Below, piece by piece: positions 28,101-40,100 of a stretch of DNA of 64,000 nucleotides. The notes under the pieces are model-generated. The model was not told where the DNA came from. It searched no databases and worked only from the letters and a program-made list of their open reading frames with translations. This DNA comes from Pycnococcus provasolii (lineage: Eukaryota > Chlorophyta > Pseudoscourfieldiophyceae > Pseudoscourfieldiales): the NCBI GenBank assembly GCA_049487715.1, contig CP150560.1:248001-312000 (forward strand), given 5' to 3'. Position 1 is the first letter of the stretch. Every line of letters starts with the position of its first letter. A program made the translations under genes and the position numbers.

Positions 28101-31100
28101 GCGCTCAGCTGCATGCCCACCGGATCCGCGCTCATCGATACTGACGCGACGCCCTCGTCGTGCGCCGGCGTCTCGCATGCCATCAGTGACGTTGACACCA
28201 GCGTCGCGCTCGTCGGGCCTGCAAGACCGATCACGCAGTACGTCTCAGCCGCGAGCTCGCGACCGGACACGTGCACGACCGACCCGCCAGACGATGCGCC
28301 CACCTTCGGAGTCACCATATCCACGCGAGGATCCTCGCGATACTCGTACACGGACTCGTACCGAGCTTTGCCAACGTCCACGGAAGCGAATCCAATGTGT
28401 CGGCCCGGAGGCGCCGCGCATATCACGACGTTAGAGCTCACGTACATACCCGGTGCAGACTCGCCGCCGAAACGACAGCGCAGGTCCGCCCGAGGTACGA
28501 AGCCCGCGCCCACAAGCGTCACAGATGCGCCGCCCTGCGACGAGCCGAACGAAGGGGTCAGCGCAGACACGTAGCTACGTGCCGCCTTCTCGTACGTGTA
28601 CAAAGCCTCCGACGACGTGAAGTCGCGCGCGTTCACCGTCAGCTCCACGGGCACGGCGCCCTCGATGTGAGCCGGACTCACGCAGCTCGCCTCGCCTTCG
28701 AGCACAAGCGTCGCCTCTACCGGCCCGAGCGTGCCGAATCGACAGCCCAGCTGCTCCGTAGACTGCAGACCCAGAGAGTACACGCGCACCTCCGCGCCGC
28801 CCTCGTCGGTTCCGGACGGCGTCGACACGCCGTCCACGCCGCTCAAGTGCATAAACTCGAAGCTGCCGACGTGCGCGCTCAGCTGCATGCCCACCGGATC
28901 CGCGCTCATCGACACTGACGCGACGCCCTCGTCGTGCGCCGGCGTCTCGCATGCCATCAGTGACGTTGACACCAGCGTCGCGCTCGTCGGGCCTGCAAGA
29001 CCGATCACGCAGTACGTCTCAGCCGCGAGCTCGCGACCGGACACGTGCACGACCGACCCGCCAGACGATGCGCCCACCTTCGGAGTCACCATATCCACGC
29101 GAGGATCCTCGCGATACTCGTACACGGACTCGTACCGAGCTTTGCCAACGTCCACGGAAGCGAATCCAATGTGTCGGCCCGGAGGCGCCGCGCATATCAC
29201 GACGTTAGAGCTCACGTACATACCCGGTGCAGACTCGCCGCCGAAACGACAGCGCAGGTCCGCCCGAGGTACGAAGCCCGCGCCCACAAGCGTCACAGAT
29301 GCGCCGCCCTGCGACGAGCCGAACGAAGGGGTCAGCGCAGACACGTAGCTACGTGCCGCCTTCTCGTACGTGTACAAAGCCTCCGACGACGTGAAGTCGC
29401 GCGCGTTCACCGTCAGCTCCACGGGCACGGCGCCCTCGATGTGAGCCGGACTCACGCAGCTCGCCTCGCCTTCGAGCACAAGCGTCGCCTCCACCGGCCC
29501 GAGTGTACCGAATCGACAGCCCAGCTGCTCCGTAGACTGCAGACCCAGAGAGTACACGCGCACCTCCGCGCCGCCCTCGTCGGTTCCGGACGGCGTCGAC
29601 ACGCCGTCCACGCCGCTCAAGTGCATAAACTCGAAGCTGCCGACGTGCGCGCTCAGCTGCATGCCCACCGGATCCGCGCTCATCGACACTGACGCGACGC
29701 CCTCGTCGTGCGCCGGCGTCTCGCATGCCATCAGTGACGTTGACACCAGCGTCGCGCTCGTCGGGCCTGCAAGACCGATCACGCAGTACGTCTCAGCCGC
29801 GAGCTCGCGACCGGACACGTGCACGACCGACCCGCCAGACGATGCGCCCACCTTCGGAGTCACCATATCCACGCGAGGATCCTCGCGGTACGCGTACAGC
29901 GATTCCGCCGATGCGCTCGCACCGTCCAGTGTCACGCTCGTGAAGTGCGCGCCGCCCATCGAGCCTGGCACGTAGCAAGATACCATGTCAGAGCTCACGT
30001 ACATACCCGGCGCAGACTCGCCGCCGAAACGACAGCGCAGGTCCGCCCGAGGTACGAAGCCCGCGCCCACAAGCGTCACAGATGCGCCGCCCTGCGACGA
30101 GCCGAACGAAGGGGTCAGCGCAGACACGTAGCTACGTGCCGCCTTCTCGTACGTGTACATAGCCTCCGACGACGTGAAGTCGCGCGCGTTCACCGTCAGC
30201 TCCACGGGCACGGCGCCCTCGATGTGAGCCGGACTCACGCAGCTCGCCTCGCCCTCGAGCACAAGCGTCGCCTCCACCGGCCCGAGCGTGCCGAATCGAC
30301 AGCCCAGCTGCTCCGTAGACTGCAGACCCAGAGAGTACACGCGCACCTCCGCGCCGCCCTCGTCGGTTCCGGACGGCGTCGACACGCCGTCCACGCCGCT
30401 CAAGTGCATAAACTCGAAGCTGCCGACGTGCGCGCTCAGCTGCATGCCCATCGGATCCGCGCTCATCGACACTGACGCGACGCCCTCGTCATGCGCCGGC
30501 GTCTCGCATGCCATCAGTGACGTTGACACCAGCGTCGCGCTCGTCGGGCCTGCAAGACCGATCACGCAGTACGTCTCAGCCGCGAGCTCGCGACCGGACA
30601 CGTGCACGACCGACCCGCCAGGCGATGCGCCCACCTTCGGAGTCACCATATCCACGCGAGGATCCTCGCGGTACGCGTACAGCGATTCCGCCGATGCGCT
30701 CGCACCGTCCAGTGTCACGCTCGTGAAGTGCGCGCCGCCCATCGAGCCTGGCACGTAGCAAGATACCATGTCAGAGCTCACGTACATACCCGGTGCAGAC
30801 TCGCCGCCGAAACGACAGCGCAGGTCCGCCCGAGGTACGAAGCCCGCGCCCACAAGCGTCACAGATGCGCCGCCCTGCGACGAGCCGAACGAAGGGGTCA
30901 GCGCAGACACGTAGCTACGTGCCGCCTTCTCGTACGTGTACAAAGCCTCCGACGACGTGAAGTCGCGCGCGTTCACCGTCAGCTCCACGGGCACGGCGCC
31001 CTCGATGTGAGCCGGACTCACGCAGCTCGCCTCGCCCTCGAGCACAAGCGTCGCCTCCACCGGCCCGAGCGTACCGAATCGACAGCCCAGCTGCTCCGTA

Positions 31101-34100
31101 GACTGCAGACCCAGAGAGTACACGCGCACCTCCGCGCCGCCCTCGTCGGTTCCGGACGGCGTCGACACGCCGTCCACGCCGCTCAAGTGCATAAACTCGA
31201 AGCTGCCGACGTGCGCGCTCAGCTGCATGCCCACCGGATCCGCGCTCATCGACACTGACGCGACGCCCTCGTCATGCGCCGGCGTCTCGCATGCCATCAG
31301 TGACGTTGACACCAGCGTCGCGCTCGTCGGGCCTGCAAGACCGATCACGCAGTACGTCTCAGCCGCGAGCTCGCGACCGGACACGTGCACGACCGACCCG
31401 CCAGACGATGCGCCCACCTTCGGAGTCACCATATCCACGCGAGGATCCTCGCGGTACGCGTACAGCGATTCCGCCGATGCGCTCGCACCGTCCAGTGTCA
31501 CGCTCGTGAAGTGCGCGCCGCCCATCGAGCCTGGCACGTAGCAAGATACCATGTCAGAGCTCACGTACATACCCGGCGCAGACTCGCCGCCGAAACGACA
31601 GCGCAGGTCCGCCCGAGGTACGAAGCCCGCGCCCACAAGCGTCACAGATGCGCCGCCCTGCGACGAGCCGAACGAAGGGGTCAGCGCAGACACGTAGCTA
31701 CGTGCCGCCTTCTCGTACGTGTACAAAGCCTCCGACGACGTGAAGTCGCGCGCGTTCACCGTCAGCTCCACGGGCACGGCGCCCTCGATGTGAGCCGGAC
31801 TCACGCAGCTCGCCTCGCCCTCGAGCACAAGCGTCGCCTCCACCGGCCCGAGCGTGCCGAATCGACAGCCCAGCTGCTCCGTAGACTGCAGACCCAGAGA
31901 GTACACGCGCACCTCCGCGCCGCCCTCGTCGGTTCCGGACGGCGTCGACACGCCGTCCACGCCGCTCAAGTGCATAAACTCGAAGCTGCCGACGTGCGCG
32001 CTCAGCTGCATGCCCACCGGATCCGCGCTCATCGACACTGACGCGACGCCCTCGTCATGCGCCGGCGTCTCGCATGCCATCAGTGACGTTGACACCAGCG
32101 TCGCGCTCGTCGGGCCTGCAAGACCGATCACGCAGTACGTCTCAGCCGCGAGCTCGCGACCGGACACGTGCACGACCGACCCGCCAGACGATGCGCCCAC
32201 CTTCGGAGTCACCATATCCACGTGAGGATCCTCGCGGTACGCGTACAGCGATTCCGCCGATGCGCTCGCACCGTCCAGTGTCACGCTCGTGAAGTGCGCG
32301 CCGCCCATCGAGCCTGGCACGTAGCAAGATACCATGTCAGAGCTCACGTACATACCCGGCGCAGACTCGCCGCCGAAACGACAGCGCAGGTCCGCCCGAG
32401 GTACGAAGCCCGCGCCCACAAGCGTCACAGATGCGCCGCCCTGCGACGAGCCGAACGAAGGGGTCAGCGCAGACACGTAGCTACGTGCCGCCTTCTCGTA
32501 CGTGTACATAGCCTCCGACGACGTGAAGTCGCGCGCGTTCACCGTCAGCTCCACGGGCACGGCGCCCTCGATGTGAGCCGGACTCACGCAGCTCGCCTCG
32601 CCCTCGAGCACAAGCGTCGCCTCCACCGGCCCGAGCGTGCCGAAACGACAGCCCAGCTGCTCCGTAGACTGCAGACCCAGAGAGTACACGCGCACCTCCG
32701 CGCCGCCCTCGTCGGTTCCGGACGGCGTCGACACGCCGTCCACGCCGCTCAAGTGCATAAACTCGAAGCTGCCGACGTGCGCGCTCAGCTGCATGCCCAC
32801 CGGATCCGCGCTCATCGATACTGACGCGACGCCCTCGTCGTGCGCCGGCGTCTCGCATGCCATCAGTGACGTTGACACCAGCGTCGCGCTCGTCGGGCCT
32901 GCAAGACCGATCACGCAGTACGTCTCAGCCGCGAGCTCGCGACCGGACACGTGCACGACCGACCCGCCAGACGATGCGCCCACCTTCGGAGTCACCATAT
33001 CCACGCGAGGATCCTCGCGATACTCGTACACGGACTCGTACCGAGCTTTGCCAACGTCCACGGAAGCGAATCCAATGTGTCGGCCCGGAGGCGCCGCGCA
33101 TATCACGACGTTAGAGCTCACGTACATACCCGGCGCAGACTCGCCACCGAAACGACAGCGCAGGTCCGCCCGAGGTACGAAGCCCGCGCCCACAAGCGTC
33201 ACAGATGCGCCGCCCTGCGACGAGCCGAACGAAGGGGTCAGCGCAGACACGTAGCTACGTGCCGCCTTCTCGTACGTGTACAAAGCCTCCGACGACGTGA
33301 AGTCGCGCGCGTTCACCGTCAGCTCCACAGGCACGGCGCCCTCGATGTGAGCCGGACTCACGCAGCTCGCCTCGCCCTCGAGCACAAGCGTCGCCTCTAC
33401 CGGCCCGAGCGTGCCGAATCGACAGCCCAGCTGCTCCGTAGACTGCAGACCCAGAGAGTACACGCGCACCTCCGCGCCGCCCTCGTCGGTTCCGGACGGC
33501 GTCGACACGCCGTCCACGCCGCTCAAGTGCATAAACTCGAAGCTGCCGACGTGCGAGCTCAGCTGCATGCCCACCGGATCCGCGCTCATCGATACTGACG
33601 CGACGCCCTCGTCGTGCGCCGGCGTCTCGCATGCCATCAGTGACGTTGACACCAGCGTCGCGCTCGTCGGGCCTGCAAGACCGATCACGCAGTACGTCTC
33701 AGCCGCGAGCTCGCGACCGGACACGTGCACGACCGACCCGCCAGACGATGCGCCCACCTTCGGAGTCACCATATCCACGCGAGGATCCTCGCGATACTCG
33801 TACACGGACTCGTACCGAGCTTTGCCAACGTCCACGGAAGCGAATCCAATGTGTCGGCCCGGAGGCGCCGCGCATATCACGACGTTAGAGCTCACGTACA
33901 TACCCGGTGCAGACTCGCCGCCGAAACGACAGCGCAGGTCCGCCCGAGGTACGAAGCCCGCGCCCACAAGCGTCACAGATGCGCCGCCCTGCGACGAGCC
34001 GAACGAAGGGGTCAGCGCAGACACGTAGCTACGTGCCGCCTTCTCGTACGTGTACATAGCCTCCGACGACGTGAAGTCGCGCGCGTTCACCGTCAGCTCC

Positions 34101-37100
34101 ACGGGCACGGCGCCCTCGATGTGAGCCGGACTCACGCAGCTCGCCTCGCCCTCGAGCACAAGCGTCGCCTCTACCGGCCCGAGCGTACCGAATCGACAGC
34201 CCAGCTGCTCCGTAGACTGCAGACCCAGAGAGTACACGCGCACCTCCGCGCCGCCCTCGTCGATACCTTGAGTATCTCCATCATAGAAATTTTGAACGGC
34301 ATAGACTTCCGGGTCAATGAAGATGGAGAAGTCAAGACTCGATGTACTGAAATCAGTACCATTTGAATCAGTGGCGACCTCAATGTTGACGACGCCTTCA
34401 CCATACTCGGGAAGTTCAAATCGAAGATGCACGCTTGATACGAATGTGCTATCTAAGATTGCAGCATAACCAACGCTGACGAATCTACCTTCGCTATTCG
34501 GTGTCTGCGGCAGCTGAACCATGTCTTTGCCTAAAATGTCAACAATCGTCCCTCCTGCTTCGGTACCATGCGACGGCACGACCTGCAAAATGGTGGCTGG
34601 TTCCACAAATAGAAACATTTTCTCTTCGTTCAGTCTTCGGTCATCGTAGACATCTGTGAGGCGAATTGAAGCAAACCCAGCTGAGTGAGATGGCGATCCC
34701 ATGCATGCGACACGCGTTCCCTCAAGATTAATTCTTGCCTCCACAAAGCCATTGCCTCCAAAATGGCAGACCATGTCTTCCTGCATTTCAATCGCTAAAC
34801 CTTCGAGTAGAACCAGTGTCCCTCCGGTTGTTGGACCATCAAACTTATGCATCGATTGTACGATAGAGCGCACGATGTACTTAAATGTTGCACCCATCCA
34901 GCTGTGCTGGAGAACATTCAAACCAGTCGTAAGAGGAACGTATGACTCGTAATGACTTGGAGCGGCGCACAGAATCTCAGATGGACTCAGCCAAGCTCCA
35001 GCGATCGGTCGCAGTGTTCCAAAACCGCACTCGAACGTAGACTCTTCCACGAATCCTTCTCCAGTAATCGTGACCGTTTGACCACCATCCTGCATACCGC
35101 GATATGGATAAATGCCAGTTGGCTCGACATCAGGAATGTATGTAATCGTGTTCAAATTGATCGTCCAGTCCTCGTTGTTATTTGATACCTCAACAACGTG
35201 ATCCCCCGCATTGCTCGCTGGCGTCTCGCAGAGCAGCAAAACACTCGATATGAATAAAGTTGGCGAAGTAGGATAGGTTCCGACGCGGCAAGCGCTTTGT
35301 CCAACACCGCCGAGATCGATATAATTAGTGAGATCTACGAAATTTTCGCCGACGATGGGTAAAATGGACCCTCCCAATTCTCTCTCATACGGCATTACCA
35401 GATTCTTCACAAAAGCTCGTGCAAGGTACAGGTACTGGCTGCCTGCACTTGACGTGAGCAATCCGTTGATAATCTCAAACGTCGTAAAACCTGCTTGCAT
35501 GGCCGGTGCGTGACAAATCATCTGGAAATTGCTTAACCAAGTGGCGGCCGCCTGCGTTACGCCAAAGCGACAGCTAAGACTTGAACGATCGAAACCAGTG
35601 CCACGAATGTAAATCCTCGTACCGCCAGGAGTATGTCCCGCCAGGAGATTTACGGAAAGGATGCGCGGAGTCGCAGTCGTTGCGAAGCCGGCAACCTGCG
35701 CAGGTGTCAAAGCATCATCGCCTTCCGTCGACACAATTTTAAGGTCGGCATTGAAGTATGTTCGCGTGTTGGTTGCTCCTGGCACGTCGAGACACGCCTC
35801 GCGAGAAAGGGGATGCAATCCAATGGTGAGCTCGTATAGTTTAGCGACCGCGTCATCGAACGGGGCAATAGCTGGAGATTTTATGACCTGCTGTGTGCGA
35901 CCTGTAACAGTCACATCGAAGACGTATATTGGACCGAACGCGACGTAGGCCTGTGGAGTGTCCGTGAAGTTGTCGCCCGATAGAGTGACGGTCGTTCCAC
36001 CAGCCGAATTTATCGTTTTTGGGTCGATCGAGGTCCACTTCGGCGCAGCATAGTACGTCGTCATTCCGATGCGCTTTACCGATGCGTCATTTGATGTGCG
36101 AAAACCCATTTCCACCTCATCTTGATAGAGAGCAAATATGATGTTTTGGTGCGGGACAAATGCATGCAGCAGCGCAGTACTCACGAAGTGTACGTCGGTT
36201 GCGTGGACAATGCCATTCGCCGTCAGAACATCAATATCTTGTGTGAAGTGCGCACCAGTCACATACATCGGCGTGTGACCACAGCTCGCAAATTCTTTCG
36301 GCATGTAGTCGATAACGTCATACCCTGTTCGATATTCGAAAATGGCATCGTCATCTCGCACGCGCACGCCTCCAACATCAATTTCATTAAGACCAAATGC
36401 CGGTTCGTCCGTGCAGGGTGGCGCGCAAATCTGCACGTGCTGAAATCCCGGTCTCTGCTCTGGGTACCGACAGACAGCGAGGTTATCAGACAGAGCGATT
36501 CCAAGACTCGATGCCTCGCCAAAACGACAAACGATTGAACCGCCATTGCGAGGATCGTCGGACATTGTCGCTGCCGCGAATCCCACGCCTGAAACAGTTA
36601 CCATCGAGGAGCCGTCCGTGTGGCCGTGCAGCGGGAAAATGGTTGTCGACGTTGGTGATCTGAGATAAGAGAATGTCGCATGATCCGCTGAGCTGTCGCG
36701 ACCCGCGTTCACACCCAGGCGGAATTGCGTACGCCCGTCTGCGTGTGCAGGGCTCACGCAGTTCGCGTGATCACCTGATGTGCGCGCGGAGACGATGATC
36801 GTTCCAAATCCACATGTCAGCCGCGTGCTTGAGGCGACGAGGCTTAGATCGTGCCCATATGCGACAACGTCAGCGCCACCAGAGAAGTGGCCCGTTGACG
36901 GCTCCACCCCAGCAGTGGTGGCAAGCAGCACGGCATCAAGAATTGGAGCGCGACCAGTGCCGGCCGAACTTGCACCACCACCTGCCAAGTGGTGAGGATC
37001 GAGCTCCACGTCGAGCGCACCAGCTTCCAGCTCCACTGGGGGTGCGACGCAACGTACAAGCGCGCTGGATACATGGTGCATACTCGATGGTGGAAACATT

Positions 37101-40100
37101 CCGATTTGGCAAATGCCGCGCTCGGACGCCACGCCAGGATAAAGGTTTTCTCCGTAAACGTGCACGACCACCTCCTGATGCGGAAGTGTGGCAAGCGGGT
37201 CCACCGCATATGGCAATGCCGATTCGTGATAGATAAATTGATCCTCACCTGCCACGAATGCACGTCCCACCGCGCTCGGACCGACGGAGAGAGGCTGGCC
37301 GTATACCAGTAAACGAACGGCGGCGAAACCTGCGCCACCAGATGGGCTCGGCGGTACCGTGCATCCAACGTACTGTTCGTGTGCGGATGTGATCGCAGTG
37401 AGGGCATTATCAAAACCGCACTGCAGTCCCTCCAGCAGAGACATTCCGAATGCCGAACTTGCGCTGGGCATTCCTCCATTCGACATGCCTGGAATTGAGA
37501 GCACCATTGTAATAGACTTGCCTCCCGCACCTTCCTTTCCAGAGCCGGCACCAAAGGGCACCAAGGCCTGCGTGGCGAGGCTTGGAAGCACAGTCAGTTG
37601 TAGCTCCTGGGTGGTAAAGCGTCCGCCCATGCCGAGTACTGGATTGATTTCAACAGCGGCGGCACCTGGATACGTGGCGGGTAGCAAGCACTCAACCTGC
37701 GATTCTTCCACGGTATGCGCGGAAACAGGCCCGATGCTGCCAAATTTGCAGAACGACGCAGTGGCAGCGGCGAGATGTCCTTCACCTGCACCGACGTACA
37801 CAGTCATCTTACTGCCTCCTGACTCACTCGCCGCCTGAGGCCACACAGCATCGATGGAGAGCACCGGTGCGAAGCCGAAGGGTACAGATTGTGCCGATGT
37901 TGGCCGCGCGGAGGCGTCATTCATCGCGGATAGCTCCTGCCAGCCGGATGGTGCTGGCAGTAGCACCGCCAAGCTCGACGGACCCACTGCATCCACTGCC
38001 GGCGCTTCGCATCGCGTCAGCACACTGGATACCGCAGAAGTGAGACTTTCCATGTGCACTGCAAGAGGATCACTGTATTGGCTTGCTCCCTTTGCACGTG
38101 CAAATGCGCAGCGATTAGCCTCAGCCGCGGCAACGCCACCGCCCGCAGTTAACGAGCCAATAAAGTGCCTGCCTGCAATATGAATGACTTGACCACCGGT
38201 GATCTCGCCAAGGGATGGCTGGGTGGATCGTACACGCGGTGAAAATGTGTATAAGATCTGACTTGCGACATCGCCGACCGTTGCAGTGTAGTCCTTCGCA
38301 TTCAGCGACACTTCCACAGACGTAAATCCGGGTGACCCTGCAGGCGCTGCACATAGTGCGATGCTGCCATCGGAAACATAGCTCGCCGGCACCGCCTTAC
38401 CGCCAAAGCGACAGCTGAAGCGGCCACTGAGAGGGAAAGCCACGCCCATCATGCGAACGAGAGACCCGCCACTTGCCTCAATGAGCAGTGGAGTGGTGGA
38501 GCCAGGATCGAGACGAGTCGGCGATGTATACGTGAATGTAGGAGCCACCGCGCGCGACGACCCGCGTGGCCATTCACCCGCATCTACGAGCTTTGCCAGG
38601 GAACTGCTAATGCGAACGCGGGCTAGTCCTGGAACGCTTGCCGGCGTGCGGCAAACGATCGTATTCTCCGTGCGAACATGTGCTGCCAGTGGACCTATTG
38701 TCCCGATCACGCACGCTAGCTCCTCCGAAAGGTCAAATGCACGCATTGTATCGCCAACTCCCGAAGACGATGCATCGTCGCCTAGTCCCTGCGCCGAGGA
38801 TGCTGAGAGAACAAGCGATGTGCCACCCTCGCTGGATCCGCGAGCCGGTAGCATGGCTTTGGCTGCAAGCGCAGCCCTGACTCTCGCGCTTGGGCCAGGG
38901 GCTGACCATGTCAGCCCGTCGTCGTTCGTTATGGCTAGCGCGTACTCTCCCCTTGGCAAGCTTGCTGGCTCACACGCGATCACTGTGCTGCTAATGAAGT
39001 GACCCTGACTTCCCGTGCGGCGACGCGTGGAGCTCGCTACACCATCGCCAATTTCGCAGGTGGCATCGCCGCCAAAGGAGTGACCGTATATGAAGAGTAC
39101 CCCAGCAGGCCCGCGTAAATTCGTGCGATCGACAGCAAGTATGACTGGTACTCCGCCGCGGTAGTAAATGCCTGACCCGTAGAGGAAGCCGTGACCGGAA
39201 TACAGATCTCTCTGGTGCTGCGCGTGCGCGGCATCCTCAGGATGTGCCAGCGAACCACCGCCAGCCCCGTGGCTAACGCTTACCATGCTTGCGTCGCATA
39301 GGCTCTCGGGAGTCGAGCAAAGCACAGTGTGAGCATCCTGAACGGTGCCCGATGAAAAAAGACCGTTGCCAAATCCACATACCACGCTCGTGCCCTTGCT
39401 GCCAAGCGCGGTCGCGCCCACTACGGTTGTTGCACCACCGGGCAAGTCGGGCGGGATCACCGTCGACACGTCCATGGATGCTGAGTAGAGAAGGCTCAGA
39501 AGCTCTGGCCGCGGCACGTCCACTCGCGACGACCACGTCGCGTCTGCCGCCACGTCGAGCGCAGCGCGCCCCGCACCGTGGCTGGGCGCAATGCAGCTAA
39601 CGCGAGTTGGATTGAGCAACAGTGCCATCACTGGCGATGTGCTACCGAATCGGCAGCCGAGTCTTCGGGCGTCGTCTGGGAAATTCGCGCCCGCGATGGT
39701 CACGCTCGCGCCTCCTTCCACGGCAACGGCGGGTGGATACGCGGCGTGGATGACGTGAGCTGGCACCACAGCCAGTTCCGGGGCTTGCGAGAGTTCGCTA
39801 GCCGCAATCGGCGCGTCGGGCAAGGACGTCCGAACGTGCACCGAGGGCGTGGGCAGGTGCACGGGAGCCTCGCATCGGCCGTAGCTCGATGATGTGAATA
39901 TGACTGGACGCCTGTCCTGCCCAAAGACACATGCAAGTGGTGACGTGCCACTGCCTGGTGATACGAGGTCCTCGCCGAACACCTCAACCAAAGTCACGTC
40001 CTCCGGTGCGACGGCGGATGGGAAGAGCCTTGCCACCTTCGGCGGCGTTGCGCTCTCCCATGCGATGCCCCCCTCGAGCAGCGATCCTCCGGCGCGGATG

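Noticed and set aside
27826-34262. Regular repeats considered as a CRISPR or satellite array
   Set aside because: The period is 774/783 bp, coding in one frame throughout, with no short repeat-spacer structure; it is an intragenic domain array.
27840-34370. Series of ~205-218 codon frames on the plus strand across the IPT array
   Set aside because: They are mirror frames of the minus-strand repeats, kept open by codon bias, with Arg/His-rich compositions and no homology pattern; they repeat with the array.
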